Source: Lachnospiraceae bacterium
Lineage (GTDB): Bacteria; Bacillota; Clostridia; Lachnospirales; Lachnospiraceae
Reading direction: 5' to 3'
NCBI GenBank assembly: GCA_017470935.1
Contig: JAFUXG010000036.1
Coordinates: 1-55,843 of the forward strand
DNA: 55,843 nucleotides
The notes below the pieces were generated by a model. That model made no database searches, was not told the DNA's origin, and was given only the letters and a program-made list of their open reading frames with translations. The stretch's first letter is position 1; each line of letters begins with the position of its first letter. Below are positions 40,876 through 48,828 of this stretch, one piece after another. The position numbers and the translations under genes were made by a program.

Positions 40876-42726
40876 TTACCCAAGCTTAACATCCTCATAG
40901 TCATCGCTGTTTGTAAGTAATACTACAACCACATCCGGATGTCCTGCCGCAGCAATCTTAGCCTTATCAAACTCCATAAGCTTCTGGCCCTTCTTGACCT
41001 CTTCATCCTCAGAAACAAGGCAGTTAAAGCCGTCGCCGTTCATGCTTACCGTATCAACGCCTACATGTATCAGCAATTCCATATCATTAGGTCCTGTAAT
41101 ACCGATAGCATGCTTTGACTCTGCCACTGATGATATAACGCCGTCATAAGGCGCATATACAACTCCGTATTCAGGCTCAATACCAACGCCTTCACCAAGC
41201 ACTCCTGCTGCAAAGGTCTCGTCAGGGATATCAGCCTGTGCAACAACCTTACCTACAACCGGCGCAACAATCTCACCTGCCGAGCAGCTTATTACAACAT
41301 TCTCAGGCTTAGGAAGGTCAGCTGTCTCCTCCTTCTTAGAAGCCCCTGCATCCTTCTCCTCTTCCTTATATACGATAGTTGTAAGAATAAATGCAACACC
41401 GCCGGAGATAAGAAGAATAATGGTGTACTTAAGAGGATCATTTATTGTAAGATATCCTGGAATTCCTGTAACACCGTAAGCTGATGCACCAATATGCATC
41501 CATGCACTTACCATGGCACCGATGGCACCACCGATAATACCGCATACAAATGGCTTCATATATCTAAGATTCACACCGAAGATAGCAGGCTCTGTAATTC
41601 CCAACGCAGCTGAAAGTGCTGAAGGAATTGCCACAGATCTTGTCTTGGCATTCTTTGTCTTGATACCAACTGCAAGACAGGCACCAAACTGTGCAAAGTT
41701 AGCCGCCGTTGCAATAGGCATCCATGTATTGATACCGCCGTCCCCTGCAAGCATTCCTGCCTCGATAACATTGTACATATGGTGAAGACCCATAACAACC
41801 GTAACGGGATACAATCCACCCATAAGCAGTGAACCAACACCAAAACCAACTGTGATAAGCCACTGGGCAAATGTAAGAATATATGACTCAGCAGTTGAGA
41901 AGATAGGTCCGATGATTGTAAATGTCAAAAATGTTGTTATAAATACTGTTGTTATCGGTGTAACAAATAAGTCTATAACCTCAGGTACATGCTTATGCAG
42001 CCATTTCTCCACCATGCACATAAACCATACTGCAATAACAACCGGAATAACGTGTCCCTGATAGCCTACTGTCTTTACATTGAAGAACAACAGATGCCAT
42101 CTGGGAATCTCTGCTGCATCCATTCCTGATACAGCCCATGCATTAATAAGATTACTGTGTATCATGGCAAGACCAACAACTGCACCTAAGAACAGGTTGC
42201 CGCCAAACACCCTTGCTGCACTGATGGCAACCAGCACAGGAAGATATGCAAATGCAGTATTAGATATCATATCCAGGAATGCATACCAGTCAGTCTCTGC
42301 AAAATTAGGAATTGCTTTACCAAGTGCCTCTACCACACCCATCAAAAGACCGGATGCCACAATAGCCGGAAGAATAGGTACGAATACATCTCCCAGGGAT
42401 TTCAGCATACGCTTCGGAAGCGGCTGCTTAGCCGCAGCTGCCGCCTTAACCTCCTCCTTAGAGGCTGCGGTAAGTCCGGTAATGGCAAGAAACTCATCAT
42501 ATACCTTGTTGACCGTTCCTGTTCCAATAATAAGCTGAAGCTGCCCGTTGGAATTGAACATTCCCTTAACACCCTCAACCTCCTCCAACGCCTTGGCATC
42601 AATCTTGCTGTTATCAGCAATGACAAGACGAAGTCGTGTTGCACAATGTGCTGCGCTTATGATATTCTCCTTACCACCTAAGTGACTGTAGATTTCTTCC
42701 GCGCATTTGTGATAATCAAGTGCCAT
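40876..42726 (-). CDS. scrA: sucrose-type PTS EIIBCA permease
   Basis: A 616-aa fused EIIBCA of the glucose/sucrose/beta-glucoside superfamily. EIIB: residues 1-85, phospho-Cys C28 in HCATRLRLV. EIIC: ~105-455, about ten hydrophobic segments with GLHHMYNVIEAGML and GITEPAIFGVNLRYMKPF. EIIA: ~485-616, phospho-His near 550 in ELLIHVGVDTVSM. Sucrose specificity is inferred from the flanking GH32 hydrolase and fructokinase. AAAGGGGG precedes the ATG. A GTTAAAACAC-TTT-GTGTAAC near-palindrome at 42755-42774 may be an operator; no LacI-type or antiterminator gene is in the cluster. Confidence 0.92.
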   Translation of the reverse strand: MALDYHKCAEEIYSHLGGKENIISAAHCATRLRLVIADNSKIDAKALEEVEGVKGMFNSNGQLQLIIGTGTVNKVYDEFLAITGLTAASKEEVKAAAAAKQPLPKRMLKSLGDVFVPILPAIVASGLLMGVVEALGKAIPNFAETDWYAFLDMISNTAFAYLPVLVAISAARVFGGNLFLGAVVGLAMIHSNLINAWAVSGMDAAEIPRWHLLFFNVKTVGYQGHVIPVVIAVWFMCMVEKWLHKHVPEVIDLFVTPITTVFITTFLTFTIIGPIFSTAESYILTFAQWLITVGFGVGSLLMGGLYPVTVVMGLHHMYNVIEAGMLAGDGGINTWMPIATAANFAQFGACLAVGIKTKNAKTRSVAIPSALSAALGITEPAIFGVNLRYMKPFVCGIIGGAIGAMVSAWMHIGASAYGVTGIPGYLTINDPLKYTIILLISGGVAFILTTIVYKEEEKDAGASKKEETADLPKPENVVISCSAGEIVAPVVGKVVAQADIPDETFAAGVLGEGVGIEPEYGVVYAPYDGVISSVAESKHAIGITGPNDMELLIHVGVDTVSMNGDGFNCLVSEDEEVKKGQKLMEFDKAKIAAAGHPDVVVVLLTNSDDYEDVKLG

Positions 42727-42977
42727 ACAAAGTCCCCCTTTGCTAAATTATTTTGTTAAAACACTTTGTGTAACGCAGCTTTCCCACTGCTTATATTTCA
42801 AAAGACCATCTGATAGTATATGTATATATTGTTCAAGCTTTCTTAATTCACCATATACACATATATAATTATTATCTGTGATCTTTAAGAAATCTATACT
42901 ATTAACGCACCTTATATAATCCTCAGCATATGAATGAATCATTAGTATATTTTCATATTATGCTTTACTATGCGTGT
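42727..42977 (-). promoter_or_regulatory. scrK-scrA intergenic region with candidate operator
   Basis: An AT-rich 250-bp gap upstream of scrA. The only notable element is the near-palindrome at 42755-42774. Promoter-like boxes are present but none is clearly better than chance, and no terminator is visible after scrK. Confidence 0.35.
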
Positions 42978-43994
42978 CTATCCTCTACGCTCCCTAAGAA
43001 AGGCTTCTACCTCCTCACTCTTAGGCATCACACGAAGAGCGCCCTTTCTTGTGGTAATTATAGATGCTGCCGCATTGGCAAAGGTAAGTGCAGTAACAAG
43101 CTTCTCTTCATCAAAGCCATCAAGGCCATATAAAAGCACATGGTGCAGCATACTCCCCATAAATGTATCCCCTGCGCCCGTTGTCTCTATGGTGCCCTCC
43201 TGAATAAATGCAGGCACCGTAACCGAAATAATATCACCTGACAGATCAGGCAGGCTGTTATCCGCCGCCTTCACAGTTCTATAAAACGCCCTGCTGCCAT
43301 CCTTGCCAAGGGACAGCATCATCAGCTTAATATCAGGGTAATTCTTCATAATATAGTCTGCTGCCGCATCATAATCCTCTATGCCTGTAAACCATGTGAT
43401 CTCATTATCGGAAATCTTCATGATACTGCAGTTCTTCATACCCACATCAATCTGTGCCTTGGCCTCTTCAAGGCTTTCCCAAAGCGGCTCTCTTAAATTG
43501 GGATCAAAGGATACGATCACATCATTATCATGTGCAACATTAAGAGCCTTCATGGTTGCTCCCCTCACTGCCTCATCAGTAAGAGATAATGATCCAAAAT
43601 GGAATATCTTAGATCCTGCAATAAGCTCCTCATCAATCTCCTCCGCCGTAAGACACATATCAGCTCCCGGCTTTCTATAAAATGAAAAATCCCTGTCCCC
43701 ATTATCTAACTTATGCACCAATGCAAGGGTTGTATGAATCTTATTGTCATATCTAAGTCCCGTAGTATCAATACCCTGCTCCACTAATGAATCCCTTAAT
43801 ATATAACCGAAGCTGTCATCTCCCACCTTGCCAATAAATGCCACCTTATCCGAAAGTCCTGAAAGCATGGAAAGCACATTGCAGGGTGCTCCCCCCGGAT
43901 TGGCCTCAAACAAGGGATTGCCCTGCTCTGACATACCATACTGTATAAAATCAATCAACAGCTCTCCCATTGCCGTAACATCAAAACACTTCAT
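42978..43994 (-). CDS. scrK: fructokinase (PfkB family)
   Basis: A 338-aa ribokinase-family sugar kinase. The N-terminal PfkB pattern GELLIDF, NPGGAPCNV and IGKVGDDSFG and the C-terminal signature ETTGAGDTFMGSML near residue 265 (catalytic Asp in GAGD) are clear. In the sucrose cluster it would phosphorylate the fructose released by SacA to fructose-6-phosphate. Cytoplasmic. AAGGAGC precedes the ATG. Its transcript appears to start at a promoter lying before the terminator hairpin that follows sacA, so attenuation is possible. Confidence 0.92.
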   Translation of the reverse strand: MKCFDVTAMGELLIDFIQYGMSEQGNPLFEANPGGAPCNVLSMLSGLSDKVAFIGKVGDDSFGYILRDSLVEQGIDTTGLRYDNKIHTTLALVHKLDNGDRDFSFYRKPGADMCLTAEEIDEELIAGSKIFHFGSLSLTDEAVRGATMKALNVAHDNDVIVSFDPNLREPLWESLEEAKAQIDVGMKNCSIMKISDNEITWFTGIEDYDAAADYIMKNYPDIKLMMLSLGKDGSRAFYRTVKAADNSLPDLSGDIISVTVPAFIQEGTIETTGAGDTFMGSMLHHVLLYGLDGFDEEKLVTALTFANAAASIITTRKGALRVMPKSEEVEAFLRERRG

Positions 43995-44054
43995 ATCGAA
44001 AGCTCCTTACCTGTAATATATTAATATATAATGCAACACATATACATAAAAAAC

Positions 44055-44102
44055 GGCACCGGCCATGCAACTTTTCAATTAATATATTGCATAGCCGGTG
44101 CC
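44055..44102 (-). terminator. strong terminator/attenuator between sacA and scrK
   Basis: Arms GGCACCGGCCATGCAA and TTGCATAGCCGGTGCC form a 16-bp stem with one mismatch; the minus strand continues GTTTTTTATG. It terminates sacA transcripts but also lies within the leader of the promoter at 44130-44158. Confidence 0.85.
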
Positions 44103-44129
44103 TCCTTAAGTGTCCTTAATCATGGCTCA

Positions 44130-44158
44130 ATAATACCATAATCTGTTATAAAAGTCAA
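44130..44158 (-). promoter_or_regulatory. sigma-A promoter of the scrK leader
   Basis: On the minus strand TTGACT (44153-44158) and TATTAT (44130-44135) are 17 nt apart, between the sacA stop and the terminator hairpin. Confidence 0.75.
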
Positions 44159-44208
44159 CAAAAGATATCCACATAATCCACTCTTTTTCGTCTAATTACA
44201 CAAAACAT

Positions 44209-45828
44209 TTATTCCATTAGCATATGCTTCATAGGATACACCAAAACCCTTGCCTCTCCTATATCAAGCCTTATCTTATTACCGGTAATGTCCTTATAAA
44301 ATCTGGTTGTAAATACCATCCCGCCTTCATTTACATATATCTCAAGTATAGAAGAATCCACCAGAAGTCTTAGGGAATCCACCCTTGTTATCTCCGCTTT
44401 TCTAGCTCTTCTACCAAGTCCACACCCTTCTGAAAGATTAAGCTCTAGAACACTTCCATCATATTTGAAGATTACCCCTTCATTAATAGTAATCTCAAAA
44501 GCTCCTGCAATATCTTCACATACTATATCCAAAAGCTCTTTATCACTTTCAAATAACCGTAATGTTTTATTATCACTTACATCCTCACTGCCGGATTCCG
44601 CATTGTTGTCTGTGGAGCCGGACATATACTTATCAAGAGCAATTACCTCTCCTGTTCTTAGTGCCTCAAGCTCTTTGATCGGTGTCTGGAATACCTTTCT
44701 TACTCCGTCACAGTCTTCTTTGACACTCAGTATTCTTGGTACAGTAAAGCAGTGCTGCCAATTTTCTGTCTCAGTCTCACCATTTTCATAGCCGGGATCA
44801 GGCATTCCCGCCCAACCCACAAGAATACGCCTTCCACTGTTATCCTGAAATGTCTGGGGTGCATAGAAATCAAAGCCCATATCCCATTCCACAAATTTCT
44901 CCTGATCTATAACAAGCTGTTCCTTCAGCGGAGAACCTGTTTTCTTATGGTCATCATTACCCTCCCAGGTCTGTCCTTCTGCCATATCCCCCATGTCAGC
45001 CACTGAATCTGCAGCTTCGGATATATCAGTTAACGGATTAACATTTCTAAGAACATATCCCGACTGGTACGTGTTCTGATATCTGTACTCCTCTGCATCA
45101 AGTCCCTGGGGAGAAAATGATATAACATAGGTCTCATCAATATTGAATATATCCGGGCACTCCCACATGTATCCGAAGGGCTTCTCAGATGAAATTACCC
45201 TGTATAAGCTCCATTTAAGCATATCAGCAGAGAAATATACAAGTATCTGACCAACGCTGTCCTTAGTCCTTGCACCCAGCACCATATAATATGTGTCGTT
45301 CTCCCTCCAAACCTTAGGGTCACGAATATGGCAGCTGTACCCCTTCGGGTACTCATCCGTATCAATAACTACCCGCTTTTCGCTAAAATTAACACCATCC
45401 TTACTCTCTACCAGAACTGTGTCAGCCCTTCGCCCTGAATTAACATAGTCATGATCACCCGGGAGCTTCACATTTCCTGTATAGAAAATGTGCATACCCT
45501 GTTCATCCACATATGAGCTTCCGGAATACACACCGTTCTTATCAAAGCCTTCATCAGGAACAAAGGGTGCACCCGCATAACACAGATTAACGAAATCCTT
45601 TGTCACATAATGTCCCCATGCCTTCATTCCTCCCCTTGCATCAAGCGGAGAATACTGAAAGAACAGATGATACTCATCCCCTAACTGACACAACCCATTG
45701 GGATCATTAAGCCATCCAGTTGGAGGCATGATATGAAATCCGTTCCTATAACTCATATCACCCTTTGAAGCAGCCTTCTCCTCCGCTTCCTTGATCAGCT
45801 TCTGTAACCTGTCGTACTCCTGATTCAT
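44209..45828 (-). CDS. sacA: sucrose-6-phosphate hydrolase (GH32)
   Basis: A 539-aa GH32 beta-fructosidase. The nucleophile Asp is in GWLNDPNGLCQ near residue 36, the transition-state Asp in CHIRDPKVW near 160 and the acid Glu in MWECPDIF near 215. A C-terminal beta-sandwich module follows, with an acidic Asn/Ser-rich loop (~280-300). No signal peptide, so it acts on cytosolic sucrose-6-phosphate delivered by the PTS. I use the ATG at 45828, with AAGGAGGG upstream; a GTG six codons earlier precedes that site. It is the first gene of the cassette after truA. Confidence 0.93.
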   Translation of the reverse strand: MNQEYDRLQKLIKEAEEKAASKGDMSYRNGFHIMPPTGWLNDPNGLCQLGDEYHLFFQYSPLDARGGMKAWGHYVTKDFVNLCYAGAPFVPDEGFDKNGVYSGSSYVDEQGMHIFYTGNVKLPGDHDYVNSGRRADTVLVESKDGVNFSEKRVVIDTDEYPKGYSCHIRDPKVWRENDTYYMVLGARTKDSVGQILVYFSADMLKWSLYRVISSEKPFGYMWECPDIFNIDETYVISFSPQGLDAEEYRYQNTYQSGYVLRNVNPLTDISEAADSVADMGDMAEGQTWEGNDDHKKTGSPLKEQLVIDQEKFVEWDMGFDFYAPQTFQDNSGRRILVGWAGMPDPGYENGETETENWQHCFTVPRILSVKEDCDGVRKVFQTPIKELEALRTGEVIALDKYMSGSTDNNAESGSEDVSDNKTLRLFESDKELLDIVCEDIAGAFEITINEGVIFKYDGSVLELNLSEGCGLGRRARKAEITRVDSLRLLVDSSILEIYVNEGGMVFTTRFYKDITGNKIRLDIGEARVLVYPMKHMLME

Positions 45829-45855
45829 GTAATCCCTCCTTACCACATATACTAA

Positions 45856-45927
45856 TAGGCGTTTACAAAACCCATCAACAATATATATTCACAAAAACAA
45901 TGTGTATCTGAGTTTTGCAAATGCCTA
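45856..45927 (-). repeat. long inverted repeat, intergenic element copy C
   Basis: TAGGCGTTTACAAAACCCAT (45856-45875) and TGAGTTTTGCAAATGCCTA (45909-45927) pair along nearly their full length through G-U pairs. The right arm carries the truA stop codon. The loop (ACACATTGTTTTTGTG and onward) resembles that of copy B. Confidence 0.65.
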
Positions 45928-46662
45928 CATATACTCAACATCCACAAGTGTAAGTCCGCATGCAGCAGCCTTGTGCCCTGCTCTTGTCCTGTCCTTTGCC
46001 TCAAGAATATTCCCGATCTCTGAAGGCTCAATCATCCCCATACCGACCTTCATAAGAGACCCTACAATTATCCTGACCATATTATACAGGAAACCATTAC
46101 CGTTAACAAGGATTCTCACCATATTCCCATCCCTGATCACTTTAATATAGTAAATGGTCCTGACCGTATTCTCCACATCCTCCTTAGGCGTGCAGAAGCT
46201 CTTAAAATCATGCTCTCCAACAAGATATGAGGCTCCCTGCTGCATCTTCTCCTCATCAAGATGGAAGTAGACAAAATGAGAATAAAGTCTCACCGTAGGA
46301 TCCGGAAACTGTGCATTATAAATCTTGTATTCATAGGTCTTCCTTGTATCACAGTACCTCGGATGAAAATCTGATGCCACCTCCTCCGACTTCCGGATTC
46401 TAATGTCATCAGGCAGAAGATTGTTGATTGCATAGGCAATCTTCTCAGGAGGCATGGTCACTTCTGCGTCAAACACCGCCACATTTCCCAAGGCATGCAC
46501 TCCCGAATCTGTACGGCTTGCACCAATAACCCTTATCTCCTGATGAAAGAAGTCACTAAGGGTTTTATTAAGCACCTCTTCTATTGTTATTCCGTTTTTC
46601 TGAAGCTGCCATCCACAGTAGTTGGTACCGTCATAGGCAACTGTAAGCTTAATACGCTTCAT
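45925..46662 (-). CDS. truA: tRNA pseudouridine(38-40) synthase
   Basis: A 245-aa TruA. Diagnostic motifs: LTVAYDGTNYCGWQLQ at the N-terminus, GASRTDSGVHALGNV near residue 48 with the catalytic Asp, and FLYNMVRIIVGSLMKVG near 185. It modifies positions 38-40 of tRNA anticodon arms. AGCGGAG lies before the ATG. It follows ecfT by 22 nt, the usual ECF-truA order in Firmicutes. Its stop codon lies in an arm of inverted repeat C. Confidence 0.96.
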   Translation of the reverse strand: MKRIKLTVAYDGTNYCGWQLQKNGITIEEVLNKTLSDFFHQEIRVIGASRTDSGVHALGNVAVFDAEVTMPPEKIAYAINNLLPDDIRIRKSEEVASDFHPRYCDTRKTYEYKIYNAQFPDPTVRLYSHFVYFHLDEEKMQQGASYLVGEHDFKSFCTPKEDVENTVRTIYYIKVIRDGNMVRILVNGNGFLYNMVRIIVGSLMKVGMGMIEPSEIGNILEAKDRTRAGHKAAACGLTLVDVEYM

Positions 46663-46684
46663 GATTTTCTCCGCTTCTATTGTT

Positions 46685-47488
46685 TTATATCAATGCTTTT
46701 TTCATAACAATCAGCAAGGCAATATATAAAACTAATAAAACATACGCCATGTAGTCAGCATTTCTGTACTTAAGAGGCTTCATCTTGGTCCTGCCCTCAC
46801 CGCCATGATAGCATCTGGCATCCATTGCCATCGCCAGGTCATTGCTTCTTCTTATTGCCGATACAAAAAGGGGCACTATAATAGGCATCAGTTTCTTAAG
46901 CCTTTCGAAAATACTGCCCTCCTTAAAGTCCATTCCCCTTGCCATCTGAGCCTTCATTATCCTGTCAAGCTCCTCTGTAAGCACAGGAATAAACCTAAGG
47001 GCAATGGACATTATCATCGCAATCTCATGCACAGGAAGCTTAAGCTTATTCATCCATTTAAGCAGCTTTTCCAGCCCGTCTGTCAGAGCGTTAGGTGTAG
47101 TTGTATATGTCATCATCGATGACCCTGCCACCATCAGCACAAGGCGCAGGAAAAGACATACCGCTGAATATACTCCCGTATTTGTTATCCTTATAACTCC
47201 CCACTCAAATACTGTTTCCGCTCCCTGAACAGTGAACATCTGTAATATTACTGTAAACACAATGAACCATACAAGAGCTTTGGTACCCTTAACAACAAAC
47301 CTTATGGGGACGTTAGATAATTTGATGTAAGCAAGCAATGTAAGAAACGCCACACCATACAAAGCTATGTCTCTCAGAAAAAGCAGACTTATAACATATA
47401 CAAAGGTTATAACTATCTTTACCCTGGGGTCTAGTCTGTGAATGAGAGAGTCTGTACTATAGAATTGTCCTATTGTCATTTCACGCAT
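46685..47488 (-). CDS. ecfT: energy-coupling factor transporter membrane subunit
   Basis: A 267-aa EcfT. Several hydrophobic helices surround the two Ala-Arg coupling motifs, visible as AQMARGMDF near 188 and MDARCYHGG near 228, which contact the EcfA ATPases. The N-terminal DSLIHRLDPRVKI is typical. It would form the shared module for S-component vitamin transporters encoded elsewhere. In the usual order it follows ecfA directly, but here a small cassette intervenes and a separate promoter is likely. GAAGGAA precedes the ATG. Confidence 0.94.
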   Translation of the reverse strand: MREMTIGQFYSTDSLIHRLDPRVKIVITFVYVISLLFLRDIALYGVAFLTLLAYIKLSNVPIRFVVKGTKALVWFIVFTVILQMFTVQGAETVFEWGVIRITNTGVYSAVCLFLRLVLMVAGSSMMTYTTTPNALTDGLEKLLKWMNKLKLPVHEIAMIMSIALRFIPVLTEELDRIMKAQMARGMDFKEGSIFERLKKLMPIIVPLFVSAIRRSNDLAMAMDARCYHGGEGRTKMKPLKYRNADYMAYVLLVLYIALLIVMKKALI

Positions 47489-47529
47489 ATATATTCCTTC
47501 TTCATATCATTCCATCTATAATAATCAAT

Positions 47530-47559
47530 ACTATATCGCCCGTAACTCTATGTATCCAA
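47530..47559 (-). promoter_or_regulatory. weak candidate promoter of ecfT
   Basis: On the minus strand TTGGAT (47554-47559) and TATAGT (47530-47535) are 18 nt apart. It would restore ecfT-truA transcription after the cassette terminator. Confidence 0.4.
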
Positions 47560-47634
47560 TCGTGTTCATAGCATAACATATAGAAAAAAAGCTGTCCATG
47601 ATTAAATACAAAGCATTTCCAAAATATTGCAATA

Positions 47635-47662
47635 AAATAAGAGCTGTTTCCAACTCTTATTT
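47635..47662 (-). terminator. terminator of the inserted cassette
   Basis: AAATAAGAG and CTCTTATTT form a perfect 9-bp stem with a 10-nt loop, followed on the minus strand by TTATTGC. It lies 60 nt after the last cassette gene. Confidence 0.65.
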
Positions 47663-47721
47663 CAATAATAAATTTTCAATATGAATAAAAACCGTATATC
47701 TATACCAGATCACACAGTTTT

Positions 47722-48344
47722 TTAGCTATTCTTTGATTTCAACGGTCGTATCACCATCGGGTTGATAGTTTCCTCTAAAATCTGTCTATTATAGTTTTCA
47801 ATCCAAAAAAGCATATCAGCATATCCAAGAAAATCGAAAGATCTTCTATTACCATCATTTATGGCAAGTGTTTTAACTCTGCCCCTCAAATAAAGATCAT
47901 GACCAGGGGTAGTTCTTGGGTATATAAACTTGGGGACATCTTTCATCTTCTTACACATATCAGGAGCAACTTCACGATACGCATAGTAAAGGAAAAAACG
48001 CACTATATATATACTTGCAACAATTCCAAGCCAATAGTTTGACAATGCAATATACTCAGGCACATCTATGCTATTGCTATATATAATAGGAGATTCTTTT
48101 ATTATCGCCCTAGCAAAACAAGCACCTATTTTATGCACATCATACTTTTTCCACCGAAATAGCTCTTATGAATTATGTCTCTATAATCTTGATATTTTTT
48201 ATATACAGCTGCTCGTGTATCGTCCGTTTCATCTAAATGCCAATTATATCTTGCTCGACAATCTCTATCATATAATGAAAGAATCTCTTCTGCTGCAGGT
48301 TTTATACAATTCTGCCACAGAACATCATATGTTTCAATTTTCAT
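47722..48344 (-). pseudogene. frameshifted gene of unknown function (two overlapping halves)
   Basis: The 72-aa frame at 48344-48126 and the 138-aa frame at 48138-47722 overlap by 13 nt and read like one ~207-aa protein. Adding one A to the A5 run at 48146-48150 joins YFGGK to KYDVHKIGACFARAII in a continuous frame, and this avoids the abrupt end MMCIK. The N-terminal half has WQNCIKPAAEEILSLYDRD and the C-terminal half has hydrophobic segments (LGIVASIYIVRFFLYYAY). I do not recognise a family. It starts inside the end of the small gene at 48537, so translation is coupled. It may be a true mutation, a sequencing error or a programmed shift. Confidence 0.55.
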
Positions 48345-48537
48345 TTGCAGATTTTCCCTCCATCAATGCTTTGGTTAATCCAATATTACCTTGAATATAA
48401 TCACCCTGCATTGCAACTACCATTTCATCTATATCTTCACTTTCATTATCTACTTTAAGTTCATCCATATGCTGTTGAATCCAAGTTAATGTATTATTTC
48501 GTGAAATAATTCTGTTATTATCTGGCATTTTCTCCAC
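48334..48537 (-). CDS. small unknown protein, first gene of cassette
   Basis: A 67-aa acidic protein (MPDNNRIISRNNTLTWIQQH, then acidic DNESEDIDEM). It starts with GTG preceded by AGGAAGGG; an ATG three codons on is an alternative. It overlaps the next gene by 11 nt. A strong promoter lies 45 nt upstream. The small-acidic plus larger partner layout recalls toxin-antitoxin or abortive-infection pairs, but no family is recognised. Confidence 0.55.
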   Translation of the reverse strand: MEKMPDNNRIISRNNTLTWIQQHMDELKVDNESEDIDEMVVAMQGDYIQGNIGLTKALMEGKSANEN

Positions 48538-48579
48538 ATTTCCCTTCCTATTATTTGCCTTTTACATTTAAATGGTTAT

Positions 48580-48608
48580 ATTATACGTTATTTTATTAAA
48601 AATTTCAA
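48580..48608 (-). promoter_or_regulatory. sigma-A promoter of the inserted cassette
   Basis: On the minus strand TTGAAA (48603-48608) and a perfect TATAAT (48580-48585) are 17 nt apart. The cassette thus has its own promoter and terminator. Confidence 0.8.
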
Positions 48609-48828
48609 CCACTTTCTACAAAAATAGTTGTCCGCATCTCCCTGTTCAACGTATGAATATCGGGTTTTTATGCTATAATATGAATTGCCGTTCTATCTCA
48701 CTTGCCAATTCATACTTACCTAAAGCCATCATAGTCGTTAATACAAGGAACGATTTACAGCCTCAATGATGAAATTGCCACTTTTAATCTTATAATGGGC
48801 TTGTTCCCTTCTATTCGTAAATATCATA

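Noticed and set aside
42752-42776. A catabolite-responsive (cre) site upstream of scrA
   Set aside because: The near-palindrome does not fit the cre consensus, so I list it only as a possible operator.
42748-42942. 64-aa minus-strand frame in the scrK-scrA gap
   Set aside because: No ribosome binding site, very AT-rich, and it ends in the probable operator region.
48640-48740. Short minus-strand frame (LGKYELASEIERQF) upstream of the cassette
   Set aside because: It reads like a fragment of coding sequence but is under 20 codons with no start signal; too little to call.
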